From RGIG5579 sp045597125 (GTDB lineage Bacteria > Bacillota > Clostridia > Oscillospirales > SIG627): a stretch of 64,000 nt of DNA. Within the stretch, counting starts at the first letter, position 1, and each line of letters begins with the position of its first letter. The DNA is taken from the NCBI GenBank assembly GCA_045597125.1, contig JAZODR010000013.1:69116-133115 (forward strand), in the 5' to 3' direction. Shown one piece after another: positions 15,429 to 24,368 of this stretch. The translations under genes and the position numbers were made by a program. A model generated the notes under the pieces. It was not told the origin of the DNA and searched no databases. It saw only the letters and a program-made list of their open reading frames with translations.

Positions 15429-16826
15429 TTACCCTTGTGCGGCGCTCACATCTTTCAGTGTTTGGAGAAGCTCGAAAATGCTCTTTATGCCAACAAGTTT
15501 TACGTCCTTCGGCTTTTTCTTGAGCCGTTCCGCTTGTTTTTGAGGAAGCAGAATGGTTTCAAAACCAAGACGCGCCGCCTCCGCTACCCTTAGATCGGAG
15601 TCGCCGATGGTTCGGCATTCTCCCGAAAGACCTACCTCGCCGATGGCAATGAGACTTCCGGGCAGGGAAAGATCCATTGCGCTGGAAAGAAGGGAGGTGC
15701 AAATGCCAAGGTCGGCTGCAGTTTCATCCAGTTTTAAGCCACCCACTACGTTTAAATATACGTCTTTATCAAAAAATCGTAAACCAAGCCTTTTTTCCAG
15801 AACTGCCAGAAGCATAGACATACGGTTGTAATCCACACCGTTGGAAAGACGTCTGGGGTTTGGAAAAGGGGATTTTGTCACCAGAGCCTGTACTTCGGTC
15901 ATAATGGGTCGGGTACCCTCCATCAAGCAGACGGGGCAAGAGCCCGGCACGTGCTTGGGACTGTCCTCCAGCAGTCTGCGGCTGGGATCGGGTACCTCCT
16001 CCAAACCGCCGTCGGTCATTTCAAACAGACCGATTTCATTGGTGGAGCCGTAGCGGTTTTTAATCGCGCGTAAAATACGGCAGCTCTGCGTCCGTTCTCC
16101 TTCAAAATAGAGGACTACGTCCACCATATGCTCCAGAAGCTTTGGACCTGCAATGACGCCGTCTTTGTTTACGTGTCCTACCAAAATGGTGGAAAAGCCA
16201 ACTTTTTTCGTTTGTGATAAAAGTCTTGCTGTACAGCTCTTTACCTGGGTAGTGCTTCCCGGGGTAGAGCCAAGGGCGGAATCCTGCATGGTTTGTACCG
16301 AATCAATAATCAGAATATCGGGTGCGATACGCTCGATTTCCGCAAGAATTGCGTCAATATCTGTTTCGCATTGGAGATAAATATTTTCTCCCAGAGCAGA
16401 AAGCCTTTTTGCGCGCATTTTAATCTGAAGTTGGGATTCCTCTCCTGAAACGTAAAGCACTTTTAAATTTTTCATTTCCTTGCAAATTTGCAAAAGCAGG
16501 GTGGATTTACCAATACCCGGTTCGCCCGAGATCAAAGCAACGGAGCCACGAACGATTCCGCCGCCCAAGGCTCTGTCCAGTTCGCCGATACCCGTTTGAT
16601 ACCGCTCACCGAAGAGGGTTTCTTCTTTGATTTCGCAAAGTTTTACTGCACTTGCAAAATCCTCGGGAAGAATGTTTTTTTGTAATCCCGATTTCGCGGA
16701 AGGGGTGCGTTGTACCTCTTCCTCCATGGTGTTCCATTCTCCGCATTCGCGGCATTGTCCCGACCATTTACTTTGTACCGCGCCGCATGCGGAGCAAACG
16801 TATACGATTTTCGTTTTTTCTGCCAT
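15429..16826 (-). CDS. radA: DNA repair protein RadA
   Basis: 465 aa from the ATG at 16826 (GAGGGA upstream), normal length. An N-terminal C4 zinc finger (Cys 11, 14, 25, 28) is followed by a RecA-like ATPase with Walker A GEPGIGKST at about 101-109, the RadA-specific KNRYG motif (KNRFG in most) near residue 255, and a C-terminal Lon-protease-like domain. RadA/Sms drives branch migration in recombination. It is monocistronic, divergent from lplA. Confidence 0.94.
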   Translation of the reverse strand: MAEKTKIVYVCSACGAVQSKWSGQCRECGEWNTMEEEVQRTPSAKSGLQKNILPEDFASAVKLCEIKEETLFGERYQTGIGELDRALGGGIVRGSVALISGEPGIGKSTLLLQICKEMKNLKVLYVSGEESQLQIKMRAKRLSALGENIYLQCETDIDAILAEIERIAPDILIIDSVQTMQDSALGSTPGSTTQVKSCTARLLSQTKKVGFSTILVGHVNKDGVIAGPKLLEHMVDVVLYFEGERTQSCRILRAIKNRYGSTNEIGLFEMTDGGLEEVPDPSRRLLEDSPKHVPGSCPVCLMEGTRPIMTEVQALVTKSPFPNPRRLSNGVDYNRMSMLLAVLEKRLGLRFFDKDVYLNVVGGLKLDETAADLGICTSLLSSAMDLSLPGSLIAIGEVGLSGECRTIGDSDLRVAEAARLGFETILLPQKQAERLKKKPKDVKLVGIKSIFELLQTLKDVSAAQG

Positions 16827-16890
16827 ATCGTCCCTCTTTTTTATACTTTCCTCTATTATAGAAAAAAACAGGAGTGCTGTCAATTTTTCC

Positions 16891-16919
16891 TTGCTTTTTT
16901 TTTGAAAAAATGTTATACT
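16891..16919 (+). promoter_or_regulatory. lplA promoter
   Basis: TTGCTT, a 17-base spacer and TATACT, 22 bases upstream of the lplA start. Confidence 0.6.
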
Positions 16920-16941
16920 GAATTAAATTTTAGGAGGCATT

Positions 16942-17907
16942 ATGGAACGAAATTATGTGTATATATCAGAAAGCACCGATGCCCATGTGAATATGGCAAC
17001 AGACGAGTGGTTTTTGAAATATGTAAAAGATGGTGATTTAATTCTGCATTTTTATCAGAATGAAAATGCAGTCATTATTGGTAAAGGGCAAAATCCTTGG
17101 GTAGAGTGCGATCTGGCAAAAATGGAGAAAGATGGTGTCCAGCTTGCCCGCAGACTCAGTGGCGGCGGCGCTGTTTACCACGATCTTGGAAATTTGAATT
17201 TTTCTTTTATATGCGGAAAAGATCGCTTTGATAAACAGGAGCTTTTGGGGCTTGTTGCAAAAGCGTTAAATGAGCTTGGAATCAACTGTGAGTTTTCTGG
17301 CCGAAACGATCTTCTTTGCGACGGGAAGAAATTTTCGGGGAATGCTCTTGCCGATTATAAAGGCGCAAAGCTGTTTCACGGAACGCTCCTTGTTTCCAGC
17401 AATTTGGAAACTCTTTCGGGGTATTTAACCGTAGATCCTAAGAAAATTCATTCTAAAGGAATTGCTTCCGTGCGTTCCCGCGTTTGCAATTTGACCGAAT
17501 TTCGCACGGATTTGACTGTGAAAGACTTGCAAAAAAGGCTTGTCAAGGTCTTTGCCCGATGGGGTGGATATTACGGCGAATTTTCTTTTTCTAATCGGGA
17601 ACAGGCCCAGGTGGCGGAATTGACCCGCCGTCATTGTGATCCCGCTTGGTATTTGGGACAAACTCCGAAATTTGATTTTGAGTTCCGTGAGCGTCTTCCT
17701 TGGGGGTCTTTACAGCTTTGTATTCTTGCGGAAAAAGGAAAGATTACGTCTGCTCGTGCTTTTTCCGATGCGATGGATCCCACCCTTTGCTCTGCCATCG
17801 AAGATACCCTTGTAGGTGTGTTTTGTGACAACAAGTCTATGCAGGAAGCTTTTGAAGCATCTTCCGTCCCCGAAATAAAGATTCTTGCCCAATACCGATT
17901 CCTGTAA
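16942..17907 (+). CDS. lplA: Lipoate-protein ligase A
   Basis: 321 aa. The biotin/lipoate ligase fold motifs are RRLSGGGAVYHDLGNLNFSF, the lipoyl-AMP-binding Lys in KKFSGNA and HGTLLVSSNL, followed by the C-terminal accessory domain of LplA. It activates free lipoate with ATP and attaches it to lipoyl domains such as glycine cleavage H protein or 2-oxoacid dehydrogenase E2. The AGGAGG site is 6 bases upstream of the ATG. It has its own promoter and terminator. Confidence 0.91.
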   Translation: MERNYVYISESTDAHVNMATDEWFLKYVKDGDLILHFYQNENAVIIGKGQNPWVECDLAKMEKDGVQLARRLSGGGAVYHDLGNLNFSFICGKDRFDKQELLGLVAKALNELGINCEFSGRNDLLCDGKKFSGNALADYKGAKLFHGTLLVSSNLETLSGYLTVDPKKIHSKGIASVRSRVCNLTEFRTDLTVKDLQKRLVKVFARWGGYYGEFSFSNREQAQVAELTRRHCDPAWYLGQTPKFDFEFRERLPWGSLQLCILAEKGKITSARAFSDAMDPTLCSAIEDTLVGVFCDNKSMQEAFEASSVPEIKILAQYRFL

Positions 17908-17940
17908 AAAAAATCCGCTGAATTTCAGCGGATTTTTTGT
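17905..17940. terminator. Bidirectional terminator between lplA and mrp
   Basis: A 13-bp stem AAAATCCGCTGAA/TTCAGCGGATTTT with T runs on both strands, between two convergent genes. Confidence 0.9.
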
Positions 17941-17942
17941 AA

Positions 17943-18758
17943 TTAACCCAGGATTGTATCAAGTAGACTGTTCAGAGGGGCGGTTGGGTATTGCTCCACT
18001 TTTCCTTCATCTACAAGCCCTGCAAGGGCGGGATCAATGGGCAAACGGGCAAAAGCGGGAATATCAAACGTCTTTGCGGTTGCCTCTACATGGCTTTCAC
18101 CGAAAATGGAATGCTCTTTTCCGCAATCGGGGCAGGTGTAATAGGACATATTTTCAACCAGACCGAGAATGGGAATATTCATCAGTTTTGCCATTTTTAC
18201 TGCCTTTTCCACAATCATCGTAACCAGCTCTTGCGGAGAGGTTACAATGATGATTCCGTCCACGGGCAGGGACTGGAATACGGTGAGAGGTACGTCGCCT
18301 GTTCCGGGAGGCATATCCACGTACATATAGTCTACCTCGCCCCAGTTTACCTCAGTCCAGAATTGTTTTACCGTACCTGCGATTACAGGTCCGCGCCATA
18401 CGATGGGATCACTTTCGTTTTCAAGGAGCAGATTCAAGCTCATTACCTTGATGCCCCCAAGGCTTTCTGCAGGGATGAGACCATCATCATCGGCGGTGGC
18501 TCTCTGGTGAATACCAAATGCTTTGGGGATACTGGGTCCGGTAAGATCTGCATCCAGAATCGCCACTTTTTTACCTGCTTTTGCACTTGCGCTTGCAAGT
18601 AGGGAAGTAACCAGGCTCTTGCCTACGCCGCCTTTGCCTGATACGATGCCGATTACCTTTTTAACGTTACTGTTTTTGTTAGGAGATTCTACCAAACTTT
18701 CTTTTCTTTCGCTGCAATTTTGCGAACAACTGCTGCAATCATGGGTACATTCGCTCAT
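17943..18758 (-). CDS. mrp: Mrp/NBP35-family P-loop iron-sulfur carrier ATPase
   Basis: 271 aa. The deviant Walker A SGKGGVGKS (about residues 40-48), VAILDADLTGPSIP, and the Mrp signature MPPGTGDVPLTV are present, with CPDC near the C-terminus for a bridging Fe-S cluster. The N-terminus carries an extra Cys cluster (CTHDCSSCSQNC), as in NBP35-type members, and lacks the MIP18 domain. It probably inserts or transfers Fe-S clusters. The ATG has GAGGTAG upstream. Confidence 0.86.
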   Translation of the reverse strand: MSECTHDCSSCSQNCSERKESLVESPNKNSNVKKVIGIVSGKGGVGKSLVTSLLASASAKAGKKVAILDADLTGPSIPKAFGIHQRATADDDGLIPAESLGGIKVMSLNLLLENESDPIVWRGPVIAGTVKQFWTEVNWGEVDYMYVDMPPGTGDVPLTVFQSLPVDGIIIVTSPQELVTMIVEKAVKMAKLMNIPILGLVENMSYYTCPDCGKEHSIFGESHVEATAKTFDIPAFARLPIDPALAGLVDEGKVEQYPTAPLNSLLDTILG

Positions 18759-18880
18759 AGTTCTACCTCGCTTTCAAAGTATCATTATAGTACCTTTTTC
18801 CTTTTTGTCAAGAATTCATCTTTACATTTCTATCTCTTTATTGTATAATAATTTATCTAAGTTTATGGGGGGGGATTTGG

Positions 18881-20404
18881 ATGAAGTGTTTTCGGAATTT
18901 TTTCGCAAAGCCGTATGTTTTGCTTGCGTTTTCCGCCCTTCTTGCCGCCTTGCCTCTGACGTTTCCGTCCCTGTTCCTTTTGTCTTGGGTGGCTTTTGTC
19001 CCTTTTTTTCTTGCCACTCTCGTTTGTAAAGGGAACATTTTTCATGCATTGGGACGTGGGATTTTTTTTGGCTTTTTGTATTATGCTTTTGTTTATTATT
19101 GGTTTCTTTGGCTTTATCCTTTGGATTTTGCGGGAATGGACAATATCGCATCTCTGGCCGTAGTGCTTCTTGCCTGGCTCGGCATCAGTCTTGTTCACGG
19201 CGCGCTTTTTGCTATTCCTATGCTACTTTGTCATCTTGTGGGAAGAAAGAGCGAAAACCGTCCTTTTTTGCTTTTTACTGCGATTCTCGGTATTCTTTTG
19301 GCAGAGTGGATTCCTACGTTTACCCAACTTGCTTTTCCGTGGGTCAGATTGTCCCTTGGGCATTATAAAGCTCCCGCGATGATTCAATTTGCTTCGGTGT
19401 TTGGTATTTACGGAGTGGATTTTCTCCTCCTTTCCTTTTCCGCGCTTCTAACTCTTGCTTTGATAAGCGGAGATAAGAAAAAGAAACTTGCATTTTGTAT
19501 GTCTGCACTGGTTCTTTTTGCGTCCAATTTGGCTTTTGGTATTGTTCGGCTTTCCACTGCAAAGGATGGACAATCTCTTACTGTTTCTTCGGTTCAGGGT
19601 TGTGTTCTCTCGGGAGAAAAATGGAGCGGCCAAGGGGCGATGGAAACCTATTTGGATTTAACGCGTCAAGCCCCTTCTTGCGATTTGATTTTGTGGCCGG
19701 AGAGTGCTATTCCAACAAATCTTGCAACCAATCCTCAATTATTGGAGGAATATCAAGCGCTGTCTGAAGAGAAGGATGCTCCGATTTTGATGGGATGCTT
19801 TTGGAAGATCGGTTCCCAAACCTCCAATAGCGTTGTGCTGCTTGATGCCAATTCCGTGTCTGACGTATATTCCAAGCGGCATTTGGTGCCCTTCGGTGAA
19901 AAAATGCCATACCGCTTTGTTTTGTCCCGCCTTTTTCCAATTTTGGAAGAGATCAATATGCTTTCTTCCGATCTTGCGGAAGGGGAAAGCTCTGTCATTA
20001 TCGAAAACTTTGGAAGTCTGATTTGTTTTGAATCCTTGTTTCCTCAACTTGCTCGTCAGAGCGTGAATGACGGTGCGGAGATGATCGTTCTTGTAACCAA
20101 TGATTCTTGGTATAAGGATTCTCCCGGCGTTTGGCAGCACCTGGCTCACGCGGTGTTCCGCAGTGTGGAGAATTCCCGTAGCATCGCTCGCTGTGCCAAT
20201 TCGGGTGTATCTGCTTTCATCGACTCCCGTGGCAGAGTGAAAAGTGTTCTTGGTCCACTGGAAAAGGGAGTTCTCACCGATACCGTCTCTTTTTCCGATG
20301 AAACGACGATTTATACTGTTTTGGGAGACGTTTTTCTCCCTTGTCTTATTGCCCTTTGGGTGATTCTATGGGGAAGGAGGAAGAAAAATGCCCGAGAAAA
20401 ATGA
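18881..20404 (+). CDS. lnt: Apolipoprotein N-acyltransferase
   Basis: 507 aa. N-terminal membrane helices (at least six) are followed by a nitrilase-like domain with the catalytic triad: Glu in LWPESAIP, Lys in YSKRHLVPFGEKMPYR and Cys in SLICFESLFP. Lnt adds the third acyl chain to the N-terminal Cys of lipoproteins. It is mainly a Gram-negative and actinobacterial enzyme but occurs in some Clostridia. The ATG follows a GGGGGG/GGAT stretch. The end overlaps recD2 by 17 bases. Confidence 0.86.
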   Translation: MKCFRNFFAKPYVLLAFSALLAALPLTFPSLFLLSWVAFVPFFLATLVCKGNIFHALGRGIFFGFLYYAFVYYWFLWLYPLDFAGMDNIASLAVVLLAWLGISLVHGALFAIPMLLCHLVGRKSENRPFLLFTAILGILLAEWIPTFTQLAFPWVRLSLGHYKAPAMIQFASVFGIYGVDFLLLSFSALLTLALISGDKKKKLAFCMSALVLFASNLAFGIVRLSTAKDGQSLTVSSVQGCVLSGEKWSGQGAMETYLDLTRQAPSCDLILWPESAIPTNLATNPQLLEEYQALSEEKDAPILMGCFWKIGSQTSNSVVLLDANSVSDVYSKRHLVPFGEKMPYRFVLSRLFPILEEINMLSSDLAEGESSVIIENFGSLICFESLFPQLARQSVNDGAEMIVLVTNDSWYKDSPGVWQHLAHAVFRSVENSRSIARCANSGVSAFIDSRGRVKSVLGPLEKGVLTDTVSFSDETTIYTVLGDVFLPCLIALWVILWGRRKKNAREK

Positions 20405-22613
20405 CCTTGTCACCATTGAAGGCGAAATTGAAGATATTGTATTTCAAAGTGATGAAACGGGTTATACGGTTTGCTCTATCGAATGGGAGCGAGAGCCCGT
20501 CACCCTCGTGGGGATTATGCCCAGTTTGATGGTGGGGGATGCTATCCGAGCGATGGGCTCCTGGGTGAATCATCCTACCTACGGCAAACAGTTCAAGGTA
20601 AGCTATTTTGAGAAAAGTATTCCTGCTGATGAAAATGCAATGCTGCGCTATCTCTCCTCTCGTGCCATTCGCGGAGTGGGACCCAAACTTGCCCAGCGCA
20701 TCGTTTCACAGTTTGGGGATGCTACCTTTGACGTGATGGAAAATAATCCCGACTTGCTTTCCGATGTGCACGGTATTTCTCCTCGCAAGGCAAGAGAGAT
20801 TTCCGATGCTTTTCGGGAACAATTCGGAGTTCGCAATATTATGATGTTCTTCAGCGGCTATTTTGGGATGACTACCTCCGTGCGTATTTATAAGCGATGG
20901 GGAAATGCCGCCGTGGATATTATCAAGAAAAATCCTTATCTGCTTTGTGACGAAATCTACGGAATCGGATTTGAACGAGCAGATTCTATGGCGAAAAGCC
21001 TTGGAATGGAAGGTGATTCCCATGAGCGAATCCGTGCCGGTTTACACTATGTTTTAAGGTACAATGCAGGTGCAAACGGACACACTTTTTTGCCACGGGA
21101 AAAACTGATTGCCACGGGAGCGAAGCTTTTGGAGCTGAAGGAGGAGCAGGTTCGCTCTTGTCTTGATATTTTGTGCAAAGAAGCAGATTTGATTCTGCAT
21201 TCTGCCAGTGAAGATAAGGCGGTATATCTTCCCGAGTATTTTCACGCGGAAACATTTTGTGCCGCCAAGCTGATTGAACTTTCCCGTATCAATCTTTATG
21301 GCTCTATTTCGGGAATGGACGATTTGATTGCTGAAATAGAGCGTGATGAGGGGATTACCTATGCCCCTGCACAGTTGGGTGCTATAAGAAGCGCCATTGA
21401 ATCCCCCGTGACCATTTTGACGGGTGGACCCGGAACGGGCAAGACTACCATTGTCAAAGCCATTGTGAATGTTTTTAGCCGTGTGGGAATGGAGATTGCC
21501 CTTGCCGCACCTACAGGCAGAGCCGCGAAACGCATGAGTCAGTCCTGCTGCTTTGAGGCAAAGACCCTTCACCGCCTTTTGGAAATGGAATATTCTCCTG
21601 ATGAAAAGGTGAAATTTGCTCGCAATGAGCGAAATCCGCTGGATATGGATGCTATAATCATTGACGAGCTTTCCATGGTGGACGTTCTTCTCTTTTCCGG
21701 TTTTCTTAAAGCGGTTCGTCCGGGTACGCGCCTTGTGCTGATTGGAGATAGCGATCAGCTTCCCAGTGTCGGTGCGGGAGAGGTGCTTCGTGAAACCATT
21801 TCTTCCCGTGCCTTTAAGGTTTGCCGCTTGGACCGTATTTTCCGTCAAAGCGGCGAAAGTATGATTGTGGAAAATGCACACCGTATCAATCACGGAGAAG
21901 TGCCTTTGCCTTCTAGCCGTGACGGGGATTTTTTTATTTTGCAGAGAAACAGTATTCCGTCTGTTGCAACCACCATCGTATCCCTTTGCAAGGAGCGGTT
22001 GCCTGCTACCTACGGAAAGGATATTCTGGAAGGAATTCAGGTCATCAGTTGTACGCGAAAAGGAGAACTGGGCACTGCAAGATTGAATGCAATACTCCAG
22101 TCGGCGCTGAATCCTCCTGCACCGAGCAAAGCCGAAAAGGCTGTGGGGGATGTGATTTTTCGTGTTGGCGATAAGGTGATGCAGATTCGGAATAATTATG
22201 ATGCTCAGTGGCAGGATGCCAACAATGAAGATATTATCGGTATGGGCGTATTTAACGGCGATATCGGAAAAATCGTGGAAATTAGTAGTACACGCGAAAG
22301 CGTTACCGTGGATTATGATTCGCGCCTTGTGGAATATCCTTTTGAGGACCTTTGCGAGATTGAGCATGCCTTTGCCGTAACGGTACATAAAAGTCAGGGG
22401 AGTGAATACCCAGTGGTGATTATGCCCGTGTATAATCCTCCGCCCTTACTTGCTACCCGAAATCTGATTTATACCGCGGTGACCCGTGCAAGAAAAATGG
22501 TTATCCTTGTGGGCGACGACCGTTCTATCGCCACGATGGTGCAAAATGATTATAAGGCTCTGCGTTATACGGGTCTTGCAGAAATGTATCGCGTTTTTAA
22601 GGAGAAAGTTTAA
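20388..22613 (+). CDS. recD2: RecD2-type DNA helicase
   Basis: 741 aa. The long N-terminal domain (OB/pin, helix-hairpin-helix around GVGPKLAQRI) distinguishes RecD2 from RecBCD RecD. Helicase motifs are GGPGTGKTTIVK (Walker A), IIDELSMVD (Walker B), GDSDQLPSVGAG and VHKSQGSEYPVVI. RecD2 is a 5'-3' helicase in recombination and replication-fork repair, not tied to RecBC. The start has AAGGAGG inside the end of lnt, so the two are co-transcribed. Confidence 0.93.
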   Translation: MPEKNDLVTIEGEIEDIVFQSDETGYTVCSIEWEREPVTLVGIMPSLMVGDAIRAMGSWVNHPTYGKQFKVSYFEKSIPADENAMLRYLSSRAIRGVGPKLAQRIVSQFGDATFDVMENNPDLLSDVHGISPRKAREISDAFREQFGVRNIMMFFSGYFGMTTSVRIYKRWGNAAVDIIKKNPYLLCDEIYGIGFERADSMAKSLGMEGDSHERIRAGLHYVLRYNAGANGHTFLPREKLIATGAKLLELKEEQVRSCLDILCKEADLILHSASEDKAVYLPEYFHAETFCAAKLIELSRINLYGSISGMDDLIAEIERDEGITYAPAQLGAIRSAIESPVTILTGGPGTGKTTIVKAIVNVFSRVGMEIALAAPTGRAAKRMSQSCCFEAKTLHRLLEMEYSPDEKVKFARNERNPLDMDAIIIDELSMVDVLLFSGFLKAVRPGTRLVLIGDSDQLPSVGAGEVLRETISSRAFKVCRLDRIFRQSGESMIVENAHRINHGEVPLPSSRDGDFFILQRNSIPSVATTIVSLCKERLPATYGKDILEGIQVISCTRKGELGTARLNAILQSALNPPAPSKAEKAVGDVIFRVGDKVMQIRNNYDAQWQDANNEDIIGMGVFNGDIGKIVEISSTRESVTVDYDSRLVEYPFEDLCEIEHAFAVTVHKSQGSEYPVVIMPVYNPPPLLATRNLIYTAVTRARKMVILVGDDRSIATMVQNDYKALRYTGLAEMYRVFKEKV

Positions 22614-23044
22614 TGTCCAAACAGAAAAAGCTTTTCATTTTATTGGGACTTTTTGTGGTCTTGGGTGGAATCTATTGGGGCGTTGGCGGCACGAAACTAA
22701 CGCTTCTCATTACTTATTGCTATTACGCTCTCTGTTTGATTTTATCGGTGCTTTATGTACTGGTAGCGGGTGGTATTCGCCCTGTTGCCGATGAAAAATG
22801 TGGCAGAGAAGTAAAAAGTCCTGCGGTGAAAGGGGAGATTCATCCTGTTAAAAAGAGGGATAAATATCGCCGTTTCCGTGTAAAAACCGAATTGAAAGAA
22901 GAGCGTTCTTCTGCGCTCAATTTGTTGAATATTCCCGAAGAAAAGAGAGGGATTCTTTGTACCTGGCTTCTTCTTAGCGCTATTCCGTTTTATCTAATCT
23001 TTCTTTTGGACTGGATTTTTTTGAAATTTTTTGCTGGAATCTGA
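22613..23044 (+). CDS. Small membrane protein of unknown function
   Basis: 143 aa, no family recognised. There are two hydrophobic segments near the N-terminus (about 7-25 and 30-50), a basic cytoplasmic stretch (KKRDKYRRFRVKTELKEERS) and a C-terminal hydrophobic segment from about 113. Its ATG overlaps the recD2 stop as TAATG and an AAGGAG lies upstream, so it is a true operon gene between recD2 and walJ. Confidence 0.65.
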   Translation: MSKQKKLFILLGLFVVLGGIYWGVGGTKLTLLITYCYYALCLILSVLYVLVAGGIRPVADEKCGREVKSPAVKGEIHPVKKRDKYRRFRVKTELKEERSSALNLLNIPEEKRGILCTWLLLSAIPFYLIFLLDWIFLKFFAGI

Positions 23045-23054
23045 AAGGCTGTTT

Positions 23055-23858
23055 ATGGTTTGTTATTCACTTTTTTCCGGTTCTTCCGGAAACTGCATTT
23101 ATTTGGAGGATGGCGGTAGCCGCATTCTGATTGATGTGGGCGGCAGTATGCGTCAGATTGATCTTGCGTTACAAAAAGTGGGAACTGCACTTTGCGAAAT
23201 TGATGCGATTTGGATTACCCATGAGCATTCCGATCATACCAAAGGGCTTCCCGTTATGGCAAAACACCTGAGCATCCCTGTTTTCTGTCAGCATAAGGTG
23301 GCAAAAGAAGTATATTTGTCTTTGATGCAAAAGGGAAACCGCACCGAAGCCACTGCTCTTGCCAAGAATATCCGCACCGTTTTACCGGGCGAGGAATACG
23401 AGGTTGGAAATCTTCTGATTACTCCCTTCCAAACTCCCCACGATAGCGTAGATAGTCAAGGATTTATTATTGGAGACAGAGAACTTGGGATTGCTACGGA
23501 CTTAGGACACGTTTCCCCCGATGTAGCTTTGTACCTGACGGGCTGTAAAAACGTTATACTCGAGTCCAATCACGACGTAAAAATGCTTTATGACGGACCT
23601 TATCCCCCCTATTTAAAAGAACGCGTGGCATCTGATAACGGTCATTTAAACAATGCGGATTGTGCTGCTTTTGCAGGTAAACTGCTGGCGGCGGGGTGTG
23701 AGAATTTCACATTGTTTCATCTTTCTTCTGAGAACAATACGCCCAAGATTGCATTGGATGAAACTCTTGCGGTTTTGTGCGGGAAAATGGGTGCGGTGCA
23801 GGATCGAGATTTTCGTTTGCAAGTCTCTAGGCGGCATGAGGTGACGAGAGTATTATGA
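23055..23858 (+). CDS. walJ: Metallo-beta-lactamase fold hydrolase WalJ/YycJ
   Basis: 267 aa from the ATG at 23055 (AAAGGC upstream). The N-terminal SLFSGSSGNCIYLEDG and metal site THEHSDHTKGL, with later D and H ligands (GIATDLGHVS, ILESNHD), mark the YycJ family. It is a predicted nuclease or phosphodiesterase; in Bacillus and Streptococcus it lies in the walRK operon and affects cell-wall and DNA metabolism. Here it is coupled by an ATGA overlap to rlmH, a common pairing. Confidence 0.85.
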   Translation: MVCYSLFSGSSGNCIYLEDGGSRILIDVGGSMRQIDLALQKVGTALCEIDAIWITHEHSDHTKGLPVMAKHLSIPVFCQHKVAKEVYLSLMQKGNRTEATALAKNIRTVLPGEEYEVGNLLITPFQTPHDSVDSQGFIIGDRELGIATDLGHVSPDVALYLTGCKNVILESNHDVKMLYDGPYPPYLKERVASDNGHLNNADCAAFAGKLLAAGCENFTLFHLSSENNTPKIALDETLAVLCGKMGAVQDRDFRLQVSRRHEVTRVL

Positions 23859-24349
23859 ATTTTGCTATTTTGCATATGGGTCAGGGAAAGGAACGCTACT
23901 ATAAAGAAGCCTTTGACGAATATTGCAAACGGATGAATTCTTTTGGTTCCTTGACTTCCGTTCCCCTTAAGCCTTGGAAAACACCGGGGAGGGAACTGAC
24001 TCCCGATGAAATCCGCATTGCTCTGGAAAAAGAGGCGGAAGTCTTTGAAGAAAAATTATCTTCGCCTAAATTTTCTAAAAGCTATAAAATTGCCCTTTGT
24101 ATTGAGGGAAAAACTCTGTCTTCGGAGGAACTTGCCCAATTGTTTGATCGGGTTGGGGGTGGTGGCAGGAATACGGTGGTATTTCTCATCGGCTCCTCTT
24201 GGGGCCTTCACGAAAGGATTAAGGAAATGTGCGACCTTCGTCTGTCCTTTTCTCCTATGACCTTTCCCCATTCTTTGTTTAAAGTGATGCTTGCCGAGCA
24301 AATTTACCGCGCTGCGGGAATCTTGGCGGGCAATCAGTATCACAAATAA
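23855..24349 (+). CDS. rlmH: 23S rRNA (pseudouridine1915-N3)-methyltransferase RlmH
   Basis: 164 aa. SPOUT-fold methyltransferase with FLIGSSWGLHERIK and the knot region LSFSPMTFPHSLFKVMLAEQIYRA, both family marks. It methylates pseudouridine 1915 in 23S rRNA helix 69. The start overlaps the walJ stop as ATGA. Confidence 0.93.
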   Translation: MNFAILHMGQGKERYYKEAFDEYCKRMNSFGSLTSVPLKPWKTPGRELTPDEIRIALEKEAEVFEEKLSSPKFSKSYKIALCIEGKTLSSEELAQLFDRVGGGGRNTVVFLIGSSWGLHERIKEMCDLRLSFSPMTFPHSLFKVMLAEQIYRAAGILAGNQYHK

Positions 24350-24368
24350 TATTTTTGAGGTGTTTTTG

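Noticed and set aside
21054..22388. A 444-codon open frame antisense to recD2, and similar long frames antisense to obg and the DUF1015 gene
   Set aside because: Their composition follows the sense gene and they lack start signals and domains.
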